DNA of 64,000 bases, from positions 120,176-184,175 of the forward strand of contig NZ_JARXVE010000012.1 in assembly GCF_029893345.1 (NCBI RefSeq), read 5' to 3'. Source of the stretch: Mycolicibacterium frederiksbergense (lineage in GTDB: Bacteria; Actinomycetota; Actinomycetes; Mycobacteriales; Mycobacteriaceae). Positions 1-8,385 of the stretch are shown here, one piece after another (within the stretch, counting starts at the first letter, position 1; each line of letters begins with the position of its first letter). The notes beneath the pieces are model-generated. The model was not told the DNA's origin. It searched no databases and saw only the letters and a list, made by a program, of their open reading frames with translations. Made by a program: the position numbers and the translations under genes.

Positions 1-29
1 GCCAACTTTCGCCAAAGCGCTTAGTTAAC

Positions 30-46
30 TTGCGAAGGTTGCAAAG
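30..46. promoter_or_regulatory. Candidate RamB-type binding sites at the left edge
   Basis: Two TTGC(G/A)AAG units lie head to tail, at 30-37 and 39-46. A related AACTTTCGCCAAAG block lies just before them at about 4-17. The second unit matches the core of the corynebacterial RamB motif (ACTTTGCAAA read on the other strand). In M. tuberculosis the gene beyond the thioesterase is isocitrate lyase icl1, a RamB target, so this may be the icl1 promoter region, with icl1 outside the window on the minus strand. That placement is an inference from gene order. Confidence 0.4.
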
Positions 47-134
47 AAATATGATGGCTGTACCGGTTCAGAAGCTACCGACAAGTAACGCAAAGGCGCA
101 GGTCAGTACGCTCGTACTGTTAAACCGGGAGGGG

Positions 135-956
135 TCAGAGCGGGAACAGCGACGCGATCGCTTTTGTCTCGTCGCCGACGGCATATGTGAGCGTTCTAAC
201 AATGCGATCGGTGAGCCCAGCGCCGAATTTGTCGGTCGATCCGGCCGGGTGCACGTGCGAGAGGATCTCCAGCTTCTCGCCGAGCGCCACCGCGGCGTCG
301 TGCTCGATGGTCACCCGCAGCGGGTTCTCCAGGAGCTCGGGATGGGAGTACAGGTAGTCCTCGACCACCGACCAGTACACCGAGTTGTTCATGTGGTCGA
401 ACAGGTCGATGTCGGACACCCGCACCGGGTATTCGCGGATCTCCACTGCGTCATCACGACTACCGGCCTTCAGGTAGGACTTCCAGCGCAGCCGGGACTC
501 GTCGGTGGTGCGACGCAGGCCCGACAGGAAATCGTCCGAGATGCGGGCCGGCCCCTGGGTCTCGCGGTTGATGTTGATCCAGAACGCCTCGGACTCCATC
601 AGGCCGCCCTTGCGGCCGTCGATACGCACCCGCATCTCGCACCACCGGTTCGACGTTCCCGAACACCACCGCCGCATCCGCAGCATGTCGCCGCCCTCGA
701 TGGGCCGGATCAGATCCACCATCGTGCGCCGGACAACCCACGCGGGGTGGACGTCTTCATAGCCCATCTCCCGCAACTGGTCCTGGCCGATGTCTTGAAT
801 GTGCCGGCACGCGCCGTCGAACCGCAGTCGGCCGGTGCGGTCGACATCGGCCATCCGCAGCGGCCATTCCCGGTCGAAGACGTCGGGATGGGGATCGGGC
901 ACCGGCATCATCAGCTTGTTCAGCCCGGTGGTCAGTTTGCCCGCGGTTCCCGTCAT
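135..956 (-). CDS. Acyl-ACP thioesterase family protein (Rv0466-like)
   Basis: This 273-residue protein has the double hot-dog layout of plant-type acyl-ACP thioesterases. These enzymes hydrolyse fatty acyl thioesters. The N-terminal half carries the MADVDRTGRLRFDG segment. The C-terminal half has the catalytic-type pattern SDIDLFDHMNNSVYW, with Asp, His and Asn spaced as in the family. The ATG at 956 is chosen because GGGAGA lies six bases upstream; an in-frame extension to 1010 has no such site. The gene is divergent from ramB, as Rv0466 is from Rv0465c in M. tuberculosis. The substrate chain length cannot be read from the sequence. Confidence 0.85.
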   Translation of the reverse strand: MTGTAGKLTTGLNKLMMPVPDPHPDVFDREWPLRMADVDRTGRLRFDGACRHIQDIGQDQLREMGYEDVHPAWVVRRTMVDLIRPIEGGDMLRMRRWCSGTSNRWCEMRVRIDGRKGGLMESEAFWININRETQGPARISDDFLSGLRRTTDESRLRWKSYLKAGSRDDAVEIREYPVRVSDIDLFDHMNNSVYWSVVEDYLYSHPELLENPLRVTIEHDAAVALGEKLEILSHVHPAGSTDKFGAGLTDRIVRTLTYAVGDETKAIASLFPL

Positions 957-1035
957 GGTGATCTCCCAAATTGCGATGTCTGAGCCGATCATGCCAGGCG
1001 GCCTGTTCATGCCATAGAGACCTGTCTGCCAATAA

Positions 1036-1054
1036 TGCGAAGCAACCCTTCGCA
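1036..1054. promoter_or_regulatory. Inverted repeat TGCGAAG-N5-CTTCGCA in the ramB/thioesterase divergent promoter
   Basis: This is a perfect 7-bp inverted repeat with a 5-bp spacer. It lies just upstream of the putative ramB -10 element TAGGCT (1062-1067). TGCGAAG also occurs at 31-37, in the other candidate RamB region. A site overlapping the promoter would fit RamB autoregulation. The assignment to RamB is inferred from the shared half-site and the location. Confidence 0.5.
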
Positions 1055-1074
1055 GCGTTGTTAGGCTGTTTGAC

Positions 1075-2490
1075 GTGGCAAAAACGTTCGTCGGTTCACG
1101 AGTGCGGCAACTGCGCAGCGAGCGTGGTTTCAGCCAGGCGGCGCTGGCGCAGATGTTAGAGATCTCACCGAGTTACCTCAACCAGATCGAGCACGATGTG
1201 CGCCCGTTGACGGTGGCGGTGCTGCTGCGCATCACCGAGGTGTTCGGGGTGGACGCCACCTTCTTCGCACCCCAGGACGACACCCGCCTGGTTGCCGAGA
1301 TGCGCGAGGTGACGATGGACCGCGACCTCGGCATCGACATGGACGTCGCCGAGATCGCCGACATGGTCGCGGCCTATCCGAATTTCGCCCGCGCCATGGT
1401 CAACCTGCACGGCCGTTACCGCCTGACCACCACCCAGCTGGCGGCCGCCACCGAAGACCGCTACTCCGACGGCAGCGGCAGCGGTTCCATCACCATGCCG
1501 CACGAGGAAGTGCGCGACTACTTCTATCAGCGGCAGAACTATCTGCATGAACTCGACACCGCCGCAGAGGATCTCACCGCCAAGATGCGCATGCACGGCG
1601 GCGATCTGGCCGGTGAACTGTCCAACCGGCTGACCACTGTGCACGGGGTGCGGGTCGTGCGGCGCATCGATCTGGGCGACACCGTGCTGCACCGCTACGA
1701 CCCGGCCACCAAGACCTTGGAGATGGGCAACCACCTTTCCAGCGGTCAGCAGGTGTTCAAGATGGCCGCCGAGCTGGCCTTCCTGGAGTTCGGTGGGTTG
1801 ATCGACAAGCTGGTCGACGAGGGCATGTTCACCAGCGACGAATCGCGCACACTGGCCCGGCTCGGGCTGGCCAACTACTTCGCCGCGGCGACTGTGCTGC
1901 CCTACCGGCAGTTCCACGATGTGGCCGAAAACTTCCGCTACGACGTCGAGCGACTCTCGGCGTTCTACTCGGTGAGTTACGAGACCATCGCCCACCGGCT
2001 CTCCACCCTGCAGCGGCCGTCGATGCGCGGCGTGCCGTTCTCATTCGTCCGGGTCGACCGCGCCGGAAACATGTCAAAACGACAGTCCGCCACGGGTTTC
2101 CACTTCTCCTCCTCCGGTGGCACCTGCCCGTTGTGGAACGTGTACGAGACCTTTGGCAATCCCGGCAAGATCGGCGTACAGGTCGCGCAGATGCCCGACG
2201 GACGCAACTACATGTGGGTGGCGCGCACCGTGGAGCGTCGTGCCTCGCGCTACGGACAGCCCGGCAAGACGTTTGCGATCGGGCTGGGATGCGAACTGCG
2301 CCACGCGCATCGACTGGTCTACTCCGAAGGGCTTGACCTGTCCGGAGAGGCGGCCACGCCCATCGGATCGGGCTGCCGGGTGTGCGAACGCGACAACTGC
2401 CCACAACGTGCGTTCCCGGCCCTCGGCAAGGCCTTGGACCTCAACGAGCACCGCTCCACAGTGTCGCCGTATTTGGTGCGGCAGAAATAA
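1075..2490 (+). CDS. ramB: Transcriptional regulator RamB
   Basis: RamB is an XRE-family regulator of acetate, propionate and glyoxylate metabolism that controls icl1 in mycobacteria. The 471-residue product has an N-terminal helix-turn-helix (about residues 6-64). Its central region is related to ImmA/IrrE peptidases, but the HExxH zinc motif is replaced by AELAF, so it should not be a protease. The C-terminal DUF2083 domain has a Cys cluster (C351, C406, C434, C437, C442) that probably binds a metal or cluster. TAGGCT followed by seven bases and then GTG suggests a leaderless mRNA starting at 1075. The gene lies next to the thioesterase, CMD-like and lpd genes, as in M. tuberculosis. Confidence 0.93.
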   Translation: MAKTFVGSRVRQLRSERGFSQAALAQMLEISPSYLNQIEHDVRPLTVAVLLRITEVFGVDATFFAPQDDTRLVAEMREVTMDRDLGIDMDVAEIADMVAAYPNFARAMVNLHGRYRLTTTQLAAATEDRYSDGSGSGSITMPHEEVRDYFYQRQNYLHELDTAAEDLTAKMRMHGGDLAGELSNRLTTVHGVRVVRRIDLGDTVLHRYDPATKTLEMGNHLSSGQQVFKMAAELAFLEFGGLIDKLVDEGMFTSDESRTLARLGLANYFAAATVLPYRQFHDVAENFRYDVERLSAFYSVSYETIAHRLSTLQRPSMRGVPFSFVRVDRAGNMSKRQSATGFHFSSSGGTCPLWNVYETFGNPGKIGVQVAQMPDGRNYMWVARTVERRASRYGQPGKTFAIGLGCELRHAHRLVYSEGLDLSGEAATPIGSGCRVCERDNCPQRAFPALGKALDLNEHRSTVSPYLVRQK

Positions 2491-2543
2491 CCCACCGGAA
2501 GCTCGACGTTCCAACCCCGCTGCCCTGTGCCAGACTCGGCGGG

Positions 2544-3095
2544 GTGAGCGCACTCGAGCCGGCCCGCATCGCACCGGGCGGATTCCGCGAGCTGGGACCG
2601 ATCAACTGGGCCATCGCCAAGCTCGGCGCCAGGGCCATCCGGGCACCGAGATTCACCCTGTTCAACGTGCTGGGCCAGCACAAACTGCTGTTCCTGGCCT
2701 GGCTGCCGTACTCCGGGGTGCTGCTCGGCCCGCTGGGCAAGTTGTCCCGCCAGGATGCCGAACTGGTCATCCTGCGGGTCGGCTACCTGCGGGACTGCGA
2801 GTACGAGCTGCAGCAGCACCGCCGGCTGGCCCGCAGCCGCGGCGTGGACGCCGAGACCCAGGCCCGCATCTTCGAGGGACCCGACGCCGAGGGGCTGACC
2901 GACCGTCAGCGGGTGCTGATCACCGCGACCGACGAGTTCGTCATCACCCGATCCATCTCGCCGGAAACCTGGGCAGCGCTGTCCACCCTGCTCAGCAAGC
3001 AGCAGATCATCGAATTCTGCATGCTGGCAAGTCAATACGATGGCCTGGCCGCCACCATGACCACGCTGCGCATCCCGCTGGACTTCCCGGACTAG
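2544..3095 (+). CDS. Carboxymuconolactone decarboxylase / AhpD-like family protein (Rv0464c-like)
   Basis: This all-helical protein of about 183 residues belongs to the CMD/AhpD superfamily. The YLRDCEYELQQHRRLAR segment carries the conserved Glu and His of the family. There is one Cys here rather than the CxxC of true AhpD, so peroxidase activity of the AhpD type is doubtful. The GTG at 2544 is chosen because in-frame sequence upstream overlaps the end of ramB. The gene follows ramB by 53 bases, probably in one transcript, and faces the Rv0463-like gene. Its substrate is unknown. Confidence 0.8.
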   Translation: MSALEPARIAPGGFRELGPINWAIAKLGARAIRAPRFTLFNVLGQHKLLFLAWLPYSGVLLGPLGKLSRQDAELVILRVGYLRDCEYELQQHRRLARSRGVDAETQARIFEGPDAEGLTDRQRVLITATDEFVITRSISPETWAALSTLLSKQQIIEFCMLASQYDGLAATMTTLRIPLDFPD

Positions 3096-3099
3096 GCGA

Positions 3100-3144
3100 T
3101 TTGGGTGCATCCAGTAACGCTTGGCGTTACCAAATGCACCCAAA
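3100..3144. terminator. Long two-part hairpin between convergent genes
   Basis: An 11-bp stem (TTTGGGTGCAT with ATGCACCCAAA) encloses a 3-base internal loop and a second perfect 7-bp stem (GTAACGC with GCGTTAC) closed by TTG. It sits between the CMD-like gene (plus) and the Rv0463-like gene (minus), so it can act on both transcripts. There is no T tract, as is usual for mycobacterial terminators. Confidence 0.75.
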
Positions 3145-3153
3145 CCGCAGACC

Positions 3154-3423
3154 TCAGAGGTAGGTCACCCCGAGCACCCCGAGCGAGAACAGCACCGGGG
3201 ACACCGGCAGCGCCCACAGGAACGCCGCCAAGGTATGGGATTTCTCCTGGTACTTGCGCCAGCCGAAGTATCCTCCGGCCGCACCGCCGATGAATGACAC
3301 CGCAGCGACCAACAGCACCCAGATGTTGACCCGGGAGCTGTCGGTCGCCAAAGTGATGGCGGCCAGCCACAGAACGTGGCCGACCACCAAACCGGCTATG
3401 CCGGCGACGATTTCGTTTCTCAA
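3154..3423 (-). CDS. Small membrane protein coupled to lpd (Rv0463-like)
   Basis: This 89-residue protein has about three membrane segments: GIAGLVVGHVLWLAAITLA, then WVLLVAAVSFIGGAAGG, then a C-terminal PVSPVLFSLGVLGVTYL. A TTG at 3423 overlaps the lpd stop codon (TTGA), which indicates translational coupling; longer in-frame extensions run back into lpd. The same gene pair exists in M. tuberculosis (Rv0462-Rv0463). The function is unknown; membrane anchoring or stabilisation of a partner is only a guess. Confidence 0.75.
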   Translation of the reverse strand: MRNEIVAGIAGLVVGHVLWLAAITLATDSSRVNIWVLLVAAVSFIGGAAGGYFGWRKYQEKSHTLAAFLWALPVSPVLFSLGVLGVTYL

Positions 3424-4814
3424 AAGTTGATCATGTGGCCGGCCAGACCGTGGAAGCACTCCTGCAGCGCCTCCGACAGAGTCGGGTGGGTGTGCACGTT
3501 GCGGGCCAGCTCGTTGACGGTCAGATCCCACTTCTGGGCCAGCGTCAGCTCAGGCAGCAACTCGGACACGTCGGGCCCGATCAGGTGCCCGCCGAGCAGC
3601 TCGCCGTACTTGCTGTCGGCGATCAGCTTCACGAAACCGGTCGGATCGGCCAGGCCGTGCGCCTTGCCGTTGGCGCTGAACGGGAACTTGGCGACCTTGA
3701 CGTCGTATCCCTCGGCGCGGGCCTGCTCCTCGGTCAGCCCGAAGCTGGCCACCTGCGGCTGGCAGAACGTGGCGCGCGGCATCATCCGGTAGTCGCCGAG
3801 CGGCATGGTCTCGGCATTGCCGATGGTTTCGGCGGCGACCACGGCCTGCGCCTCGGCCACATGCGCCAGCTGCAGCAGCCCGGTGACGTCGCCGATGGCG
3901 TAGATGTGCGGCACGTTGGTGTGCATGTACTCGTCGATCGCGATGGCCCCGCGGTCGGTGAGCGCCACCCCCGCCTTGTCCAGGCCGTAGCCCTCGATGT
4001 TGGGCGCGAAGCCGATGGCCTGCAGCACCTTGTCGGCCTTGAGCTCCTCGGCCTTGCCGTCGTTGCTGACCGTCACCTTCACCGTCGAGCCGTCATCGAC
4101 GATCCCCTCGACCTTGGTGTTGGTGAGGATCTTCACACCCAACTTCTTGTACTGCTTCTCGATCTCCTTGGAGACCTCGGCGTCCTCGTTGGGCAGGGCA
4201 CGCGGCAGGAACTCGACGATGGTGACGTCCACGCCATAGTTCTTCAGCACGTAGGCGAACTCCATGCCGATCGCGCCGGCCCCGGCGATGATGATCGACC
4301 CCGGCAACTCGCGCGACAGGATCTGGGTCTCGTAGGTGACCACGTTGTCGGACAGCGAGGTGCCCGGCACCAGCCGGGTCGAGGACCCGGTGGCAATGAT
4401 CGCGTTGTCGAAGGTGAGTTCCTCGGTGCCGCCGTCGTTGAGCTTGACCGACATCGACTTGGGACCAGTGAACGATCCGTAGCCGTGGACCTCGGTGATC
4501 TTGTTCTTCTTCATCAAGAAGTGCACGCCGGCGACCCGGCCGTCGGCGACCTTGCGGCTGCGGTCGAAGGCGGCGCCGTAGTCAAACGTGACCTCGCCGC
4601 TCATGCCGAAGGTCTTGGCTTCCTTGTTGAAGATGTGCGCGATCTCCGCGTTGCGCAGCAGCGCCTTGGACGGGATACACCCGACATTGAGGCATACGCC
4701 GCCCCAGTACTTGGGCTCGACAATTGCGGTATTCAGCCCCAGTTGGGCGGCACGAATGGCCGCGACGTATCCACCGGGACCAGCTCCGAGAACGACGACG
4801 TCAAAGTGGGTCAC
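3420..4814 (-). CDS. lpd: Dihydrolipoamide dehydrogenase
   Basis: This FAD flavoenzyme (E3) reoxidises dihydrolipoamide with NAD+. In mycobacteria it serves pyruvate and branched-chain keto acid dehydrogenases and the AhpC/AhpD/DlaT peroxidase. Visible features are the FAD-binding GAGPGGYVAAIRAAQ near the N-terminus, the redox disulfide C41/C46 in GGVCLNVGCIPSKALL, a second nucleotide-binding GAGAIGMEFA, and the catalytic His443-Glu448 pair in HTHPTLSE. The length of 464 residues is normal for the family. It is the first gene of a two-gene unit with the membrane protein. Confidence 0.97.
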   Translation of the reverse strand: MTHFDVVVLGAGPGGYVAAIRAAQLGLNTAIVEPKYWGGVCLNVGCIPSKALLRNAEIAHIFNKEAKTFGMSGEVTFDYGAAFDRSRKVADGRVAGVHFLMKKNKITEVHGYGSFTGPKSMSVKLNDGGTEELTFDNAIIATGSSTRLVPGTSLSDNVVTYETQILSRELPGSIIIAGAGAIGMEFAYVLKNYGVDVTIVEFLPRALPNEDAEVSKEIEKQYKKLGVKILTNTKVEGIVDDGSTVKVTVSNDGKAEELKADKVLQAIGFAPNIEGYGLDKAGVALTDRGAIAIDEYMHTNVPHIYAIGDVTGLLQLAHVAEAQAVVAAETIGNAETMPLGDYRMMPRATFCQPQVASFGLTEEQARAEGYDVKVAKFPFSANGKAHGLADPTGFVKLIADSKYGELLGGHLIGPDVSELLPELTLAQKWDLTVNELARNVHTHPTLSEALQECFHGLAGHMINF

Positions 4815-4895
4815 GAATCCACCCTAACCTGGCGACGCAATCGTGCTACCGGGCGATCCAGCCGAACGCGCAGGCGCCGCGACCCGCGACGACCG

Positions 4896-5417
4896 TTACA
4901 CCTGCGCGGCGCGTCCCCCGGGTACCGGGCAGGCGTCGGCCGCCTCGTCGATGATGTTGCTGCCGGTATCGGACGGGCGGACCCCGGCGTCGAACTGCGC
5001 GCCGGTCACCGGCGGATGCTCGGCCAGCGCGTCGTTCTCGGCGTCGGTGAACGCCCGGCCTCGGGACAGGAACCGCATGCCCTCGGGGGCTTCCAGGCTG
5101 AACCCGCCGCCGCGGCCGGGCACTACGTCGATCACCAGCTGGGTGTGTTTCCACGCCTCGAATTGCGGGCCGGAGATCCACACCGGCACGCCGGAAATCC
5201 CTTTGCTCCTCGCGTCCGCGCCGCCGACGCCGAACACGGCCAGCAGGATGTCCCGGTCTCCGACGATGAACTCCCCGTCCGGGTAACACATCGGCGACGA
5301 CCCGTCACAACACCCGCCGGACTGGTGGAACATCAACGCCCCGTGCCGCTGCTGCAGCCGTGTCAGCAGGTCGGCGGCGGCCGCGGTGATCAGCGCCCGC
5401 GACGGTGCTTGGCCCAT
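4896..5417 (-). CDS. DUF779 protein (Rv0459-like)
   Basis: This soluble protein of about 173 residues begins MGQAPSRALIT. It contains the Cys-rich core HQSGGCCDGSSPMC typical of DUF779. Members usually sit beside aldehyde dehydrogenase genes (Rv0458-Rv0459); here that partner is absent from the immediate neighbourhood. The ATG at 5417 has GAGAGGG seven bases upstream, whereas extension to 5453 would overlap the divergent promoter. A further Cys lies near the C-terminus. The Cys pattern suggests metal or redox chemistry, but the function is not known. Confidence 0.8.
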   Translation of the reverse strand: MGQAPSRALITAAAADLLTRLQQRHGALMFHQSGGCCDGSSPMCYPDGEFIVGDRDILLAVFGVGGADARSKGISGVPVWISGPQFEAWKHTQLVIDVVPGRGGGFSLEAPEGMRFLSRGRAFTDAENDALAEHPPVTGAQFDAGVRPSDTGSNIIDEAADACPVPGGRAAQV

Positions 5418-5473
5418 GACATCCCTCTCGCACACTGGTGTTACCCGGCTCACAGTACGCGCGTGGTCACAAT

Positions 5474-7474
5474 GTGAGGGTGCCGGACGACCCTTATCTG
5501 TGGCTTGAAGACATCACCGGCGACGACGCGTTGGCCTGGGTGCGCGCCCACAACGAGCCGACGATCGCCGAGCTGAGCGGCGAGCGGTTCGAGGCGATGC
5601 GCTCGGAGATCCTGGAGATCCTCGACACCGATGCGCGCATTCCCTACCCGGGGCGCCGCGGTGAGTACCTGTACAACTTCTGGCGCGACGAGGCCAATCC
5701 GCGCGGCCTGTGGCGCCGCACCACGCTGGACAGCTACCGCACCGATGCACCGGACTGGGATCTGATCCTCGATCTGGATGAGCTGGCCCGCACCGAAGGC
5801 GAGAACTGGGTGTGGGCCGGGCCCGAGGTGATCGAGCCGGAGCACACCCTGGCCATGATCAGCCTGTCCCGCGGCGGGGCCGACGCCACAGTGGTGCGCG
5901 AGTTCGATATGCGGACACGCGAATTCGTCGAGGGCGGGTTCGAGCTGGCCGAAGCCAAGTCCTCGGTGTCGTGGGAGGACGAGGACACCCTGCTGGTGTG
6001 CACCGACTTCGGCGACGGGTCGATGACCGAATCCGGTTACCCGCGGATCGCCAAGCGCTGGCGCCGCGGCGAGCCGTTGGACAACGCCGAAACGGTCTAC
6101 GAGGCCGAGCCGAGCGATGTCCGGGTGATCGCCTCGGTCGACCGGACCCCGGGCTTCGAGCACACCCGGCTGGGCCGCTACACCGACTTCTACAACCGCA
6201 TCCGCTATGAGGTGCGCGACGGTGAGCTCATCGAGCTCAAGGTGCCGACGGACTCCTCGCTGTCACTGCACCGCGAGTGGCTGCTGATCTCGCTGCGGAC
6301 CGACTGGCAGGTCGGTGAGGTCACCTACCCGGCAGGTTGCCTGCTGGGCACCAAGTTCGACGATTTCCTTTCCGGCACAGCCGATCTGGCGATGATCTAC
6401 GAGCCGGACGCACACAGCTGCCTGTCCAGCGTGCAGTGGACCAAAGACAAGCTGGTCCTGATCACGCTGCGCGATGTCGCCAGCCACGTCGAGATCGTGA
6501 CCCCCGGGACGTGGGAACGCACCGACGCCCCCGGCATTCCACCGTCCGCGGACACCATCGTCGTCGACATCGATCATCTCGGCGACGAAGTCTTCTACAA
6601 CTCAAGCGGATTCACCACGCCGGCGCGACTGCTGCACGGCACGGCCGGTGGGCCGCTGGTTGAGCTCAAATCCGCGCCGGCGTTCTACGACGCCGACGGC
6701 ATCGAGGTCGAGCAGTACTTCGCCACGTCCAAGGACGGCACGCAGGTCCCGTACTTCGTCGTCGGGCGCCGGGCCGAGCCGAGCCCGACCTATCTCTACG
6801 GCTATGGCGGATTCCAGAATTCGCTGACCCCCGGCTATATCGGGGGTATCGGCCGGGCCTGGCTGGCCCGCGGCGGCACCTATGTGCAGGCCAACATCCG
6901 CGGCGGCGGCGAGTACGGCCCGGGCTGGCACAAGCAGGCGATGCGAGAGAACCGGCACGTGGTGTACGAGGATTTCGCCGCGATCGCCGCGGATCTGGTG
7001 CGGCGCGGCATCACCACGGTCGAGCAGCTGGGTGCCTCCGGCGGCAGCAACGGCGGGCTGCTGATGGGCGTGATGCTGACCCGGTACCCGGAATTGTTCG
7101 GGGCACTGGTGTGCAGCGTGCCGCTGCTGGACATGAAGCGTTTCCACCTGCTGCTGGCAGGCGCGTCCTGGGTGGCCGAGTACGGCAACCCCGACGATCC
7201 GGCCGACTGGGAGTTCATGTCGAAATACTCTCCGTACCAGAATATTTCGAGCTCGGCGAGCTATCCGCCGATCCTGATCACCACCTCCACCCGCGACGAT
7301 CGGGTACATCCCGGGCACGCCAGGAAGATGACCGCGGCACTGGAGGCGGCCGGGCACCGCGTGGCCTACTACGAGAACATCGAGGGCGGGCACGGCGGTG
7401 CCGCCGACAACAAGCAGGCCGCGTTCAAGTCGGCGCTGACCTACGAATTCCTGTGGCAGAACCTCGCACGGTGA
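5474..7474 (+). CDS. Prolyl oligopeptidase family (S9A) serine peptidase (Rv0457c-like)
   Basis: This cytoplasmic peptidase is expected to cleave short peptides after proline. It has an N-terminal DPYLWLED motif, a long beta-propeller region, and a C-terminal alpha/beta-hydrolase domain. The nucleophile Ser lies in GASGGSNGG (codon 7046-7048), the Asp in STRDDRVHPGH and the His in IEGGHGGAADNKQA. The length is about 666 residues, in the family range. The start is uncertain: GTG codons at 5438, 5474 and 5480 are possible and none has a good ribosome-binding site. The stop overlaps the start of the next small frame. Confidence 0.88.
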   Translation: MRVPDDPYLWLEDITGDDALAWVRAHNEPTIAELSGERFEAMRSEILEILDTDARIPYPGRRGEYLYNFWRDEANPRGLWRRTTLDSYRTDAPDWDLILDLDELARTEGENWVWAGPEVIEPEHTLAMISLSRGGADATVVREFDMRTREFVEGGFELAEAKSSVSWEDEDTLLVCTDFGDGSMTESGYPRIAKRWRRGEPLDNAETVYEAEPSDVRVIASVDRTPGFEHTRLGRYTDFYNRIRYEVRDGELIELKVPTDSSLSLHREWLLISLRTDWQVGEVTYPAGCLLGTKFDDFLSGTADLAMIYEPDAHSCLSSVQWTKDKLVLITLRDVASHVEIVTPGTWERTDAPGIPPSADTIVVDIDHLGDEVFYNSSGFTTPARLLHGTAGGPLVELKSAPAFYDADGIEVEQYFATSKDGTQVPYFVVGRRAEPSPTYLYGYGGFQNSLTPGYIGGIGRAWLARGGTYVQANIRGGGEYGPGWHKQAMRENRHVVYEDFAAIAADLVRRGITTVEQLGASGGSNGGLLMGVMLTRYPELFGALVCSVPLLDMKRFHLLLAGASWVAEYGNPDDPADWEFMSKYSPYQNISSSASYPPILITTSTRDDRVHPGHARKMTAALEAAGHRVAYYENIEGGHGGAADNKQAAFKSALTYEFLWQNLAR

Positions 7475-7614
7475 TCTGCGCACTTACGGGTTTCCTTGGT
7501 GGATGGGCAATGGGACCGCCCGGAGCCTTCGTTGGTGCGGTAGCCGGCGGGCTCGCCGGCGGAACATGGGGCATGGCGGGCGGCGAGGAGCTCGGAGGCC
7601 TCCTTGACAAGTAG
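7471..7614 (+). CDS. Small glycine-zipper peptide
   Basis: This 47-residue frame is rich in Gly and Ala with GxxxG spacing (GGWAMGPPGAFVGAVAG), like membrane-inserting glycine-zipper peptides and some class II bacteriocins. The GTG at 7471 overlaps the stop of the peptidase (GTGA), so translation may be coupled; an internal ATG at 7510 follows a GGTGG stretch. The downstream membrane protein starts inside its last codons. It could encode a small membrane peptide whose partner is the next gene. It is too short for certainty, and nothing shows that it is secreted. Confidence 0.4.
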   Translation: MICALTGFLGGWAMGPPGAFVGAVAGGLAGGTWGMAGGEELGGLLDK

Positions 7615-8251
7615 TCCTCCGAACGTCTTATTGGTTGCCGGCATTGCGATCGGCATCGCTGGGGTTTCAACCGCAATGTTCGTGAAGAACATCAGCGTTG
7701 AGCGCCGTATCTACTGGATCAGCTGGCTTCTCGCTACTCCGCTGATATCCCTTTCTATCCACGATCGGGGATGGCGGTCCGTCGCGGTTGTCGCGGCGAT
7801 GTGTCTCACCATGTCCTGGTTGTATGCGTACCTCCGGACTCCTTACATCAAGTTTGGCGACCGCGTACACGCCTACACGCTCTTCAACAGCAGGCCCGAT
7901 CCCCCCACAGACGGATCACCTCATCCGCCAATCGACCACCCGGTCGATGCCTACGGGAATTGGCTTACCGCTCCAAAGTTCTGGTGGACCATCGCAATTT
8001 TCAGCGCTGTGGCCGGTCTACTAGCAGCCGAGCAGAGCCGAATGCCGGTGACGATTGGCGGCGCAGCTTTCATTGTCGCCATATTGGCATTCGTGGGCTA
8101 CATCGATTCCCACGAGAACTTTCCCGTCGCTCGCAGGCAGTACGTACAACTCGCGGTTGTCGTGATCGCATCCATTCCATTGTTGATGCTGCCACCCATC
8201 GCGTATGCGCTCGGCTATTACTCCTTGAACCCTCGGCCCCGTCGCCGTTGA
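7604..8251 (+). CDS. Multi-pass membrane protein of unknown function
   Basis: This 215-residue protein has about six hydrophobic segments, among them VLLVAGIAIGIAGVSTAMFV at the N-terminus and LAVVVIASIPLLMLPPIAYA near the C-terminus. TTG at 7604 is the likely start; it overlaps the preceding small frame by 11 bases. Third codon positions are often A or T, unlike the flanking genes, so GC is visibly lower here. This suggests later acquisition. No family motif is recognised. A role as partner or immunity protein for the glycine-zipper peptide is conceivable but untested. Confidence 0.6.
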   Translation: MTSSPPNVLLVAGIAIGIAGVSTAMFVKNISVERRIYWISWLLATPLISLSIHDRGWRSVAVVAAMCLTMSWLYAYLRTPYIKFGDRVHAYTLFNSRPDPPTDGSPHPPIDHPVDAYGNWLTAPKFWWTIAIFSAVAGLLAAEQSRMPVTIGGAAFIVAILAFVGYIDSHENFPVARRQYVQLAVVVIASIPLLMLPPIAYALGYYSLNPRPRRR

Positions 8252-8385
8252 GATCGCGGTTACCCCGAGGCTGGTTGGCCCGACCGACGCGGTGCGAGCT
8301 CAGTTCACCCAGATTGCAGCCAGGGACAACATGAACGCCAAATTTGTCTCGGACTTCAATCTCGTTGCCACGGGCCGTGAAGCGC

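Noticed and set aside
3435..5477. Very long plus-strand open frame opposite lpd and the DUF779 gene
   Set aside because: It is the antisense of well-conserved coding sequence, is rich in His, Gly and Arg, and has no domain. GC-rich codon bias keeps such frames open.
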